64,000 nucleotides of DNA from Pterobdella sp. o SKG-2022 (taxonomy: Eukaryota > Annelida > Clitellata > Hirudinida > Piscicolidae), in the NCBI GenBank assembly GCA_964035795.1, contig OZ038326.1:2576916-2640915 (forward strand), written 5' to 3'. The number at the start of each line of letters is the position of its first letter. The first letter of the stretch is position 1. The translations under genes were made by a program, and so were the position numbers. The notes beneath the pieces are model-generated. The model ran no database searches, was not told the origin of the DNA, and was given only the letters and a program-made list of their open reading frames with translations. Positions 1-12,562 of the stretch are shown one piece after another.

Positions 1-2262
1 AAAATTATTCGAAAACATAAAAAAATACATTCTCTTTTCATTGAATTGTACGGATTTGAAGCTAAAAAACATACGATTTTTAGAAAAGATAAGTAGTATA
101 ATGCTTAAAAGCAGAGCTCACATACCTCTGTATTATGTAAGTATACTCCCACAATTTAGTATGTAAATTGGCCATCACCGCTCCAAATTGAGGTATTGAG
201 AATTCATTATTTCTGAAATTTAAGAAAAATCATACTCTACCCTTGTTTCGTTTGTATATTTTCCATCTATTCAAATAAGTATCTTTAAGAAATCGTTCGA
301 AAGTTTTTTCTTCTACATCTTGTGTAAAATGATTCGTCAGCCTTAAACTAGAAAGTTTTTTGATGACAAAGACTTGAAACCCATGGCTATAAAAACTTTA
401 TTTTTTTCTGATTTTTTAGTTTTATGTAAATCGATACATGAATTAAATTTTTTTATAGAAACTTTAATCTAAATTGTAGCTGGAAGTAACAAGCAAGAGA
501 TTACATTCGACATTTTTATTGGAGCAAAAGCTTTGTGACTATAATAAATTCAGCATTATGACTTGTTCCAAAAACTAGCATGGTGAAGAAAAATGAAAAA
601 TTGCATTATTTGAAAACAAAAAATTAATTCAAACAAAGTCTTTGAAATAATTTTCATAATGAAAGTAATGAAAGAAAATCACGAAAAATTGAGAACAAAT
701 CAGAGTAACATTGAAAAAGTCAAGTAAAAAAATCATGGTGAATAACTAGAAGGTGAAAATACATTATGGTACAAAAGTTTCATGAGTTTTATTCCACAAA
801 GAGAAACGCTCTGTGTAACATGCCTATTGCGCTGCCGAAACCCAAAATTTGGCTTTGTGCATTTTTATCAGGTATTTTTTGTTTTCCGTAAACTACAGAA
901 TCATGTGTTTTGGTAATTTATATTGTTTTTGTCTGGCAAGAGTGATTTGAACTTGTGCGTAAGCCGAGCCGACTCAAAAAACGTTAATCACTTTGAGGCT
1001 TCATAACATGTATCGATAAAATGTAGTTTATCAGTTGCCAAGCAAAGTGAAGTTCTGTGTGGAAATAATGTTAAAAAAATAAATATGGATCAAATCTGGC
1101 TTCCCCATTGATTTAATTATTTACGTATAGGATCAATGCTCGCATCAAGCTTTCTCCGCATAATCTCTTGAAATTTTTCTTACTTATTTCTACCTTATGT
1201 CATTTTTATAGTTCTGAAAAAATAATTTTAACAATAAGATTGTCTTAATTTTGAGTTTATAAATGGCTTCATATATATAATGAGGCTTGGGTTTAATAAG
1301 TAAACTTTTCAAAACAGTAAAGTTAATTTAAATATCAAAACTGAAAATTTTTTTCTGTGTTTTTTAAAGAGTCGAAATGAGATTTTATGTCAGGTTATTA
1401 TTTAGTAGTCAAAATTAGAAAACTTTGATATAATTTTTAAATGTGAATTTAAATTTTTATTACTTTTATCTCCAAATTGAAACAACTTTTAGTGCAAGCA
1501 ATAATATATATTCGGAATTCCAAAGTTTTAAAACAAAAATAAAATCGAAGTTACTAAAATATTTCTATAAAATTGACTAAAATACGCCAGAAAAACAGTA
1601 AACTGTTGTTTTGAAGCACAATACAAACTCAGATCTTCCAATTACAGCAACAGAATTTAAGCACATTTTTCAGTGATTTAGAATTATCGAGTAATTTAAA
1701 AATGAAAATAAATTCATGAATTTTTGTTTTCATAATTTAAAAAGCGCAAAAAAAGCAAAACTTTTCCAACAAAGATTTGTAGGTGCAGTGGAAACACTCA
1801 GAGTATGATCACCACAGAAGACATTATTTGAATGAATTTCAAAAAGTTTTTTTAGAGCGAAAATAAATAAACTCAGCAAAACAGCTCACAAAAACTTGAA
1901 CTTTCTATCTCAAAAACCTTCAATGCAACTACTTCACATCAAAAAATGTCCAAAAGGTCGACTAACAATTCTAACATTTTAATAAGTTCATTTCACAAAA
2001 GCATTAAGGCACTTTTTGACGGTAATTGCCTGGGCACTTGAAACTGATCACCGCTTTATTCTAGCCTTTCCAAAATTTTTCACTTAAAATTGGTCATTCT
2101 AAATAATATTAACAACCACCACCATTCCCATCCCACCACCACCATCAACACCACCCCCATCCAACCATCATCAGCACCCCACCATCACCATCTTCCTATT
2201 TAACTACTACCTACCACTTATTCTTCCACCCCCATCATCATTAAAACAACCTTCACCAACAG
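1..2262. other. 5' flank/intron, no gene recognised
   Basis: AT-rich sequence with no long open frame and no stretch resembling the upstream exons expected for the ankyrin gene (the basic N-terminus with the PP1-binding motif and the first ankyrin repeats). It is probably intron. The last 150 bases are an ATC/CCA-rich tract just before the splice acceptor at 2261-2262. Confidence 0.6.
2111..2250. repeat. C-rich CCA/ATC low-complexity tract
   Basis: About 140 bases composed almost only of A, C and T on the plus strand, made of degenerate CCA, CAT and ATC triplets. It lies just upstream of the first visible exon of the ankyrin gene and may have grown from the polypyrimidine stretch. Similar C-rich intronic tracts occur near 5930-6000 and 15365-15535. 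Confidence 0.75.
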
Positions 2263-5200
2263 TGTTGCATAGAAAACTTCAAAGATCTCTTAGTGGCTTT
2301 GTTAGACAGGGGAGCAAACCCAGACGTTAAGGATAATGAGTCATGGACCCCTTTGCACACTGCCGCCACATGTGGTCGAGTCGATCTGTGTGGCATCCTC
2401 ATTGATAGGTGTGGGTTTGTTTGTGTGTCTGTGTGTTGTTTGTGTGATTTTGTTTTTGTGGTTATGTTTTTGCGTGTTTTGTCTATTTTTTAAATGATAT
2501 ATCTTCGTGTTTACAATCTTTGTTTGTTTGTACTTTTCTATGTTTGTATATCTAAAAAACTTTTACATGTGTAGAATTTTGATGTGTGTGATCAACATTT
2601 GTATGTGTTTTTGCTTGTGTTTAAATAATCTCATAACAATGTTTTCAAAGATATTCCGTTTTGTGTCGATATTCAATGTGACTTGTCCACCAGTTCGAAA
2701 GCTGCATAAATTTCAAAATGATTTATGTAGCAATTAAACTGACGCATGCAATTTTTTTTCAAAAAGCGTGTTGCTCATTAAATTTTCGCAGTTTGATGAA
2801 AAAATCATGAGAAAATTATAGACTTAACGAAGAAAATGTCGACATAAAGGCTCAAAATTTTTAAATGCTTGAAATTCACTAAATTTGATTTGATACAAAT
2901 TTGAAAGCAAGGATTCAACTGTTACCTGGTTTTCAGGTTGAAATTTCAACTTCTAACAATAAATAAAAACTTTCAATCAAAAGCATAAAAAATTCTTTCA
3001 AAATCTTCACAATTAAAATAGATGGAAACAATAAGGAACTCATATGCGATAAAACTCCGATCTATAATCCAAAACTATTTAATAAAATGAAATAAAATAA
3101 AAACACAACAGTGAAGTATTAAATATACATGATGAAGATAAATTTACCAAAAATTCTAGCTTTTTTAGGAAACGATAAATTTACTTGAAAGCTGCCTCAT
3201 TTTGAAGATTACAAAAACCAAGCTTACATACACAATTAAACTTTCTTAACATATACAATTTATAATCTTTTAATACCTCATCCTTCAACTGAGATGATGC
3301 CAGAAAAACGCTTCAGAGGCGTTTAGTTGGTACAACAGAGAGTGCTTGTGATAACTGAGTCAGCTTATAATATAAACGACTGGAACCAAAAATTTTTAAA
3401 TTTCATTGTATGTATGTATACTTCACTTTATAATGTGAGCCCCACTTTAAGCTTTGTGTTGTTCAGTTAACAAAAGCAATAAATTTGAATATCTTTGGTG
3501 ATTTTAACAATGTGATCCCATGATATGAAAGAAAAGAATGATAGCAATGATGACACCATAACAGAGGAGCAGATCTGCTTGAAGTGAATGCGGATGGTAA
3601 CATGCCTTATGATATCTGCCAAGACCAAGACACTCTTGACTTCATAGAAAAAAAAATGTCCGAAAAAGGTGTTTTTGAATATCGTTTTTAGGTTTTTAAT
3701 TGCTTTAATAATTATGAGCACAGGAAAATCAATATTATAAGAAGTGCTTTACTTTTTTATTATTTATGTTTAATTTTTTTAAATGTTAATCACTTTATAG
3801 AAAAGAGAATGTCTCAAAAAGGCCTTTCATGTAATCATCAGAGTTTCAGTTGGTGTAGTAATGAAAAAAGTATAAATAAAAAACAAAATATCTTTGGTTT
3901 TGTAAAGTGCGTGATATAGTAGAAAAATAAATAGACTTCATTATTTGTCTAATAATGATTGAGAAAATGAAGATTATGACTTACCCAAGTGTCATCTAAT
4001 GAAGGTTCAAAGCACCCTAGCACGAAACTAAAATTTACGAAAAACGTCGAAAATAAACTTCAAATGATTACTTTTGTTTATTTCTTACACACAGTCATAT
4101 AACTTCTTGCAAGAGCAAGTGTATTTGAAGCCGACTAACAAATTTGGTTTATTTAAAGTAACCTCAGTCCAACCTAGGTGAAGGAAATCGGCTATGAAAA
4201 GAATTTGATTGATTGGTTGAATAATAACTATATTATAACTAGAAGACTAATCACTGTGATACATTCTTCAGTTTTAACTTTATCTATAGTCATTTGTATT
4301 TTTAGTTATTAAGTTTGTTTATAGAAACTTTTCAAAAAATTCTTTTTATTTGAATAAGTTGATAAATAATTAAAGAAAGTGATATTTATTTGCAGTGTTG
4401 TATGTGTTATTCAAACTTGGAAGTGTTTTTTTATTTGAAAAAATTCATTCCAAAAGGTTATACAACTGATTTTAATTAAAAATATGAAGATTTAATTTCA
4501 GTCTATCTTAACATAGATTTTTGAAAATGTTGCTTATATCATTATTCTAATAGTTTTTACTTTTATTTCATTAAATTTTCATATTTAAGATACAATTCTT
4601 TTTGAAGTTGAGACTACCTTGTCAACTAAGAAGTTTTGTCTTGACGTTCAGTTATCTTTTACGAATGGAAGACATTTTTCAAATTTTAATCACTGTTGAT
4701 ATTTCTTTGGAAAAAAAGTCATTTAAAATTGAATGGAAACAAAGCTTTTAAAAATCTTTCAAAAAAAAAGATTTTTATGTAAATACTTGAAAAACAAAAA
4801 AACAATAAACTTTCACAAAAATAACAACAATAATAAAAAACGAAGAAGAAAAAAAAAAAAAAAATTTAAAAAAAATTATAAAAAATAAAAACCACCCAAG
4901 GAATAACACAAGAAGCTGTGAACGAAAGACGGAATTTGAAAGAGCAAAATTTTCTTTCGGACCTCAAAGAAGCCTATGAAGACAACCCACATTTTGACTG
5001 GATAGGACCGAAAAACGAAACTTACGTGAGTTGCTTGATCTTTGTTGATAATTTTTGACTATTGTTTTGAGTGATTTAGTGATTGAGTGGTTTTTCTATC
5101 AAAGTTCGAATCCTTAACCGATTGAGTTTAAAACCTCTAGTGTCGATGTTCTAGAAATTTAGGTTAAGTTTTTCAATCTGAAATTTTGAATTAATTTAAA

Positions 5201-8200
5201 GCAATAACTGAATGTAATAGAAACTAACTGATAATTTAATTTAAAATCCCTGTCTCTTATTAGCCGAGCTCTACCAGCAACAGACAACAAAGAAATTAAT
5301 ACAAAAAATTGAACTAATATGATCTCATATCAATAGAAACAGTTTCATGCAGACATTTCATTGTATACAGGCGCAACTTCCGCAGATACGAATTGTTTCA
5401 AAAATATGTACTCGATGTGTTAAATCAAGCAAAAATTAAAACAAAAACAGATGAGCATGACAAAAAATGAAAAAGTTTTTATTCGAAAAGATTTCAAGCA
5501 AAATTTTCAAAAGTTTCTTGTAATTAAACTGAAACTCATTGGAAATTTTAGAGAACAAAGGTTCCAAAAGAAATGACCGATGCATGGCCTTGAGATCGGT
5601 CCATTTCTTTATTGCAAAACACATTGTTACAATAAATTATAAACTTCGAATTTTATTGCTTTAGGCTTTCGGTCGGAAAAATCGATTAATGTCCATGCAA
5701 TAACCCTCGAAAATATCATGCATTTGTATATATTTTGTGTTTCATGACTATTCAGTAATTGAAATTGTCACATTTCACAGAAATTTTTCAGTCCTGAAGC
5801 CTCCTAGTAAAATATACTGTTTACTATTTATTTTTCAACCTTTTTAAGAATCCGCATTTTTGGGTTTTCTCGTTTTGTCACGTAATTCTTCAAAATTCTT
5901 AAAATAAACCCATACGTCATAAATTCTCCTCCACACATTACAATCTCCTCCATCCCAATACATTATAATCTTCACCAATACATTAAAATCTCTCCCTATA
6001 GCATCATAACCACTCGTATAAAACTTTCAACAGCTGCATGTAGCCGCGGCTAATGGGTACATAGAAGTGGCCATGTTTCTGCTGGAAAAGGGATGCGAAG
6101 TCGACAGCACTGATGACGATTTTTGGCAGCCGATCCACTGCGCAGCCTGTTGGGACCAGGTTTGTGGGCGTTTGTAGAGGCATTACGGCGCCATTATGAG
6201 CTGCAGTATTGTTGTTAATGTGGTATTTAGTGTCATGCGTATGGAATTGCTCGAATAAAAAATTTCGTGAGTTTTATTTAAAATTTATTTTTTACAATGT
6301 TTTATAAAGAATATTTGAATTATTTTGATCAATTTTTCTCAATGAAAAAGTTTACGCTGAAAAATCCTTTTGTGATAAAAAGAATATTTTTGAAACGTGT
6401 CTGATGGCTAAACAAAGGGATGACAACAACATATTGCCCTCAAAACATTAAACCACATTGAAAAACAACTCAAATCTCAATTGATTCATTCAAAATACAA
6501 AAAAAACATTGAAAATGTTTCAAAAGATTTAAAAATTTTCAAAAACAAAACTTTTTGATTTATAAAAGGTTTTAGTAGCTGAATGGGTAAAGGAACGGGT
6601 GATTTGAGATATCATAGAAGATAAAAATAGCGTTAACCTCCTATAAATTATGAATGCCGTGAAAAAATGGAAAAGTTATCATCAGTATAATGACTGTTGT
6701 GAATGTTGGAATTAATAATGAATACAAGTGCTTGTACATAGTTGTCCTTGAATTCTAATAGCGGATTTTTATGCGTCTTTCAAAGACATGTAATATTGAC
6801 AGCCTCAAATGCTAGAGTTGTTGGTTGAACACGGAGCAGATCTTGAAGCCAGAACCAAAAACAACGAAACTCCTTTAGGTGATTTTTGGGTTTATATTTA
6901 TTATTTAAAAATAACCCATATAGGCACGCCCGTTGTACACAGAGTTCCATTTCAGATCGCATGCCACCTGATCATGCATCATCTACATATAGCAAAACCT
7001 CTATTCTCATTCCCCATATCAATTTCGACTTATGGTATTTTTTTGTGCAGCATTCGAAAAGGTCATGCGCTTTTCATGCACATTTACAGCTCTCCACTCA
7101 AACGTCGTCTGTTACATTTTGGAGCCATGGCACATCAATCAAAAGCAGATACAATTGATTTTCCACAATGCATTTTTTCACCTGTTATAGTATTTAGTAA
7201 TTTTGAGAAAACAGAGCGTACGTTGATGTACGGAGTTGTACGAGCATATACTGGTGGTGTTCGGTGCGTCAGAGAAACATTTGGAAGTTGATTGCGAATT
7301 AAATTTTAATTTGACGTTAGAATGAATTGTTCAAATAAAATATGCTTTTTCTGAGTGGTTCGCAAAGATTTTTTCACTTATTATTATGAAAATTATTTCA
7401 AAAATAGATTAAAAAATATTCTAAAAAACATGGAATTATCAAAAACTTCATAAAATATGCATTGGAAAATAATTTTATTATTGGAGATTATGTATGAAAT
7501 TCAGCATGAAAATTTGTAAAGACAGCATTTTAATATAGATAATGGAAATAATGCAATTAACCAAAATTGTGTCATTACTATTTGGCCATAAATTTTTAAA
7601 TAACTGATTATAAATTATTTTTAAAAATTATTGGTCTTTTCACTTCCTAATATTTTCAAAGCGTGTAATTTTAAAAAACTATCAACATTTGAAACGTGTT
7701 TTTTAAATAATCATAAAATTTAAATGGAACAAAGCATAAGATTTTATTTTTATGAACAAAAATTTTTTCCAGACATTTGTGAGGATATGGAACTCAAACA
7801 GAGGATACTACAATTGCAAAAGGACCGTTTGCTTAAGGTTTTTGTTGTTGATTATATGCCAATTAATTTTAGACGGTTGTAAAAGAGCTAAATTTTTCTC
7901 GGTTTTTCAAGATTATCAGTTTGAAAGTTTTAGCTTGGGGATATATATTTGTGCCAGTTAATTTGAGTTTTAGGAGCGGTTTTGTGTTGGTTTTATTGCT
8001 GAAGAAAATCTTATCAAATGAAATTTTTAAAAAATCATTCTTATATTATTATATTCATATATTATTTCGCAGTAATAATTAAAATTGAAAAGATTAAATT
8101 GGAAGAAACTTTGATTCAACTCATTTGATTTGTTGATCCCATACAAAAGTTATAGTCTTCATAATTCTTCAAAAACATCATGTGTCAATGTTTTCTTAAT

Positions 8201-11200
8201 TAGTTGTTGAAATAACTTCAAAAAATTCTCTTGGGTGCTTTTCATAAGTTTAATTTTTAAACTGAAACTTCAATTTAAAAAAAACACCATGAACCATATA
8301 AAATTCATTTAAGATGCGAAGCTTTTGAGTTTGTGTTAAGTTCGATTTCAAACCAAAATGTTTTTTTTTCAAATGCGTTTAGAATTATATTTACTGTTAG
8401 TAAGATCTTCAAAACAGTAATCAACAATACTGTTGGATTTTTTAAATAAAGAAAACTAATTTTACATTCACATTATATGCAGTTAAATCAATTTTAAAGC
8501 AATACCCTCACACAAAAATAATTCAAATCAAAGTTTTTTCTGAGCAAAATCGAAGCTTTCTTTTACATTACTACACGCTAAAAATACAAATAATTTCAGC
8601 TATAAAATCTACTCAATACGGTTCGCCTAACAACCAGAACAATAAATATGATATATCTAACAAACGCAAAAAAATAAAAGTTTTGTATCTAACAACCACA
8701 AATAATAATAAGTGGTACTTCTAAAAACCACAAACGACAAAAATACAAACTAAAAATGATCAAATTAACAAGCAAAAGCTGGCTGTCAGGCAAATTTGAG
8801 CCAAAATTGAAAATCTTTAAAAAACTAAAAGTAAAAAAAACATAATATTTAATCAACTTTAAAATTATCACATAGTTTCAAAATATTCTCATTAATATTT
8901 CGAAAGCTCTTTTTATTTAAAATATTTATAAAAACACTTTCAAAGTTACTGCAGCCATAAAACCTTAATAAAAAGACCTTAAGACTATCACTCAGCCTTC
9001 AAAATACCCGCCAAAACACTTTATTCTCAAAAGCTTTTCTTCAATAATGAAACCAATCGAAAACGAACAACCACCACAGGATAAAAAATTGAAGAGCTCA
9101 TCAAAGGCAAGTTCCCGGCCACCCACGCGAGCTGCACAGGGACGGAGGGGTAGTATCACCAACACTCGGAGGTGCTGCGATTCTTTAGTGCTTATTGTTT
9201 TTTTTTTGTTTAACTATTTGGCTTAAAAATTCTTTGTGTTACTTTAAGCAAATTCGTGTTTTTGGTGTATTTAGTTGTTTTACTGTTGGTTGTTATGTTT
9301 TTTGGAAATTATTTTTCAAACACATTTTATTTTTGAGAAATGTTCATTTTCATCAACTTAATATTTTTCTCAAAATTATATTTTTTGCGAAGCTCCGTTT
9401 TTTTTCAATGTGATTTATACAAGCCTTCGTCTTGAAACATCGTAAAGGGAGATTCAAAAAACGTTCTTGTCGTTGTTTAATTATAGTTGTTGCTGTGGGT
9501 TACTTACGTTATTTTCGTTATCATTGGACATACATATGTATATATTGATGCTGTAAACACTGATTCATTCCCACTAAAACAGTAGTTAAAATGGAAATAT
9601 ATATTTAGACAAAGTAAATTGTTTAAATTTAGTTGTAAATAGGAGCAGTGAGTTGGAAAGAAACGTTATAATTATGAGAGACTCCAAAATAACTGAATTT
9701 TAAAAAAGAAAACATACATTATTGAGAAACTGCAAAAAAATTTTAAAAGACAAAACTTTAAACTGGAAAAAATAAAATTATCTTCAAAAAAATTCAAAAG
9801 TGTGAGAAATGCTAGAAGCTGAGAAAAATGTTTGAGTCATATTTTATAGTGATAATAAGCAGAAGAATAAAATTATAAATAAAACAAATGATTACATTAA
9901 ATGTTTTGTATTGCTTTTAACAACACACTACTCTGTTGAAGAACTCAAATTATGTTAATCTAAACTTTGAATTTAAATTGTTGGTTTGTATTCATTTTTC
10001 ATAAAGCTTATTTATACGGCGAGCTAAGGTAAAAAATAATGTAAAAGCTGCAGGATTTATTTAAAGCATAAAACAAATGAGAAAATTAATTTAGAATCGG
10101 GCATTTGAAAAAAAAGTTTAATTATTTGGAGAATAGTTAAGCTTTTCATCAAGAAAAGCATTTGCAAGTCATTCATTCATTATAGCTTGGACTAAAAAGT
10201 ATGTTTGAGAATGCATGATACGGTCTATGTCTGAAACTTAAATGATCTTTAACTTGATAACAAAGATAAGACATATAAATAATAAAAAACAACTTAATAA
10301 TAATGATAAGATATGAAAACAATAATAATAATAAACGGAAATATTGATTCCACGTTTAAAGATAGAATTCAAAACACAAATATACGACCACGACTGAGCA
10401 TAAAAAATATAAGTCAACCAGCGTTCACGTTCACTTAGTATGTGGTGGAAGCCAAAATAGATTGTTAAATTTTTTCAAAAAACAGTTTAGCAATCAGAGG
10501 AGAGACACAGACAAACAATGAGAGTGTTAGAACGCACCAGAGATTACTGCGATCTTTCCTTGCGGAGGAATGAGTGGAGAGCAAGAAACTGTGTGCAAGC
10601 AGATAGTTATCAAATTTGATCAATCAAACTGCGAGTTTTAAGCAACAAACTGAACTGAGACTTCAATGTTTTATCTCTTTTTTATTCTCACAGTGTAGAG
10701 GGGTCATCGGACTCCTTTCATTTAGGAGAATTCTTTACATTTTTATCCACTCTTAATCTTCATTTTCTTCTATCTCAAACACTTTCCATTTTCAAACTAA
10801 CTTTTAGAATTTCTATTTTGCTTTTTCATTTGAAGTTTTTTTAAACTCGGTAATAAACAAAACCAAATTGAAATTTATGATTGAACAAAACTGAAAAGTC
10901 TGGACTAAAATAACTCAAACTAAAGTCGGAGTCAAGAATTTAATGAAAATTCATGAAATTTTGCCTGGTTTTTTCTTCAGCAATGTGTCAAAGCTGGTGC
11001 CCTATGCATCATACCATCAATCAAGTACATTATATCGCAATAATTATTTTATTTCTCGAAACTATTCAAAATATTCATGGATCACAGCACCCAATCTCAT
11101 ATTTGTTACATTAGGTTATTTCAGTTATGGGTATTTATCAAAAACCCTCGCAAATGTAAAAAAAGGATTTAAAAAACGCACAAAAATCTTGAAAGTGTAA

Positions 11201-12495
11201 AAAAAGCATTATGATATATAATGATGGGGTCAACTAAAAGTGAATTTTTACTCTATATAAAGTAAAACCAAAAAGTATAATAATTCATTTATTTATATTT
11301 TGACATTATATTATAAATAATATCATAAAAACTACTTTTTAATAATTATTCTCGGTAATTTGCTTCGAAAATATTCACAGCGCATCGGTAAGACGATCTA
11401 GCACGTCCCAAAAGAAAAGCATGGCACTGAAAGAAGCCAAAGAAGAGGCGATGAGAATGAAGATGGAAAAGAAGATAGATGGCGCTATAAAAGGCGAAGT
11501 TAGTTATTTCCGAAAAATGACAAAATGATCTTAATATTTATCGTCTAATTTATTTGACGGAAATTGTCTTATTTTGAGCATGAATTTTGTCCTTGAGTTT
11601 TTCTTAATTTTCAAATCAGAGGTAGAATTGATAAAGTAATTTTTTTTATAATTTTCTCCAAAAATACAACCAAAAGGTTTTAGTTTAGTTTGAACTTTTG
11701 AGGAAAAAAACTAAAATCTAATTGAACAAAACCATTTATGAGAATTTATTTGATTTAATGCTTTAATCTTAGAACTTATATCATTTCCACATAAATCAGC
11801 AAATGCACCGAGCAAACCATGAAAAATACCAACAAAACGGTTCAATTTAGGTGCAATAAAACTCACGTATAGAGACGAAAAATTCAATAAAGTTTATATT
11901 CAAAATAACTTTTCAAACCATAAAACATTTTTCAAAATTGGCCAACTGTGCTCGCTGCGACGAGATAAGCTTTATTGAGCTTAACCAGCAAAGTTTTACT
12001 CAAAATGCATTAATATAACCACTTGAAAATGTATCCACCATTTGTGTAAAAGGATTAATTTATAAATTTTTCAAAAAAACTCTAAATCTGCAGCTTGCGT
12101 AGTTTTCTGAATGCACTAAAACGTGTTAAACTTCTCAAGGCTCCCAAAACACGTAAAAAAACATTTTATGATTTAACATTCATGTTTTTAATCTATTATC
12201 ACTTTTTTCTTTTTATCACTAATATTTCCAGAAAATGAAAGCAAAACCGGGTTCAAAATTTAAACTCAAAACGATTACTGCTCGAAATTCTTCAAAAAAG
12301 TTCACTGAAGATGGCGACGAGACAGAAAAGACCACAAGTTCCCAGTACCTCAGCAACACCAACGACAAGAGCTCCGTGAGGTATCGAAAATGTGAAAGTT
12401 CCACGGGGGAGTTTTCTAAATTTGTAAAAAATTCACCTTTAAAAAATTCTCAACAGAAAGATGAAGATAATAAAAATTGTTGCAGAATTGTGTGA
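2263..12495 (+). CDS. PPP1R16B: PP1 regulatory subunit 16 (TIMAP/MYPT3-like), 3' part
   Basis: Nine exons: 2263-2408, 3565-3668, 4901-5025, 6034-6159, 6803-6878, 7773-7837, 9080-9171, 11381-11498 and 12232-12495. All joins use AG/GT sites and keep phase. The protein has ankyrin repeats ([11 protein letters not shown] in exon 1, [20 protein letters not shown] in exon 4, [13 protein letters not shown] in exon 5). These follow the order of vertebrate PPP1R16A/B, including [21 protein letters not shown] and the [14 protein letters not shown] helix. A Ser/Arg-rich segment (GRRGSIT) follows, then the C-terminus NCCRIV. Family members bind PP1 catalytic subunit through an N-terminal RVxF motif and sit on the plasma membrane by prenylation; the last four residues, CRIV, are a CaaX box. 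The first exons lie beyond the window's left edge. The A-versus-B assignment rests on the CCRI ending and on DWI in exon 3, which recall PPP1R16B; a single invertebrate PPP1R16 is equally possible. Confidence 0.9.
4167..4216. repeat. Dispersed repeat fragment, copy 1
   Basis: About 50 bases beginning GTCCAACCTAGGTGAAGGAA and ending in GATTTGATTG-type repeats. They match a segment at 41169-41220 at roughly 80% by eye. Both are intronic and on the same strand. This looks like the 3' end of an interspersed element, probably a SINE tail; the family was not identified. Confidence 0.55.
9172..11380. other. Intron 7 of the PPP1R16 gene, with an odd GC-richer patch
   Basis: A 2.2-kb intron, mostly AT-rich. 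A richer patch at about 10500-10620 has an open plus-strand frame (from the ATG at 10518) flanked by AG and GT. It could be an alternative exon, but no family resemblance was seen. An 85-codon ORF follows at 10943-11200. Neither is needed for the spliced reading frame. Confidence 0.4.
10943..11200 (+). other. 85-codon intronic ORF, coding status doubtful
   Basis: An open frame of 85 codons in the sense orientation within intron 7 of the PPP1R16 gene. The predicted peptide has a Ser/Tyr-rich first half, a hydrophobic stretch ([19 protein letters not shown]) that could span a membrane, and a basic tail (KKGFKKRTK). That pattern resembles small mitochondrial or membrane proteins, but no family was recognised. 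In DNA this AT-rich, ORFs of this length arise by chance. No polyadenylation signal lies immediately downstream. It could be a nested gene, a retrocopy remnant or noise. Confidence 0.2.
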
Positions 12496-12556
12496 TTCTG
12501 TGGCATATTTTCTTGTGTATATAACTTGATCTAGCTTTGCAATGTTGCATTCAGCA

Positions 12557-12562
12557 AATAAA
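12557..12562 (+). terminator. Polyadenylation signal AATAAA for the PPP1R16 gene
   Basis: A canonical AATAAA hexamer 62 bases after the TGA stop of the last exon (12493-12495), followed by a T-rich stretch. Position and strand fit the cleavage signal of this gene. Confidence 0.7.

Noticed and set aside
3467..3721. 84-codon minus-strand ORF
   Set aside because: It is antisense to ankyrin exon 2 (3565-3668), whose plus-strand translation [16 protein letters not shown] clearly matches the PPP1R16 family.
6809..7291. 160-codon plus-strand ORF starting within the ankyrin gene
   Set aside because: It is ankyrin exon 5 read past its splice donor at 6879. The spliced frame continues at 7773 with the family's conserved helix.
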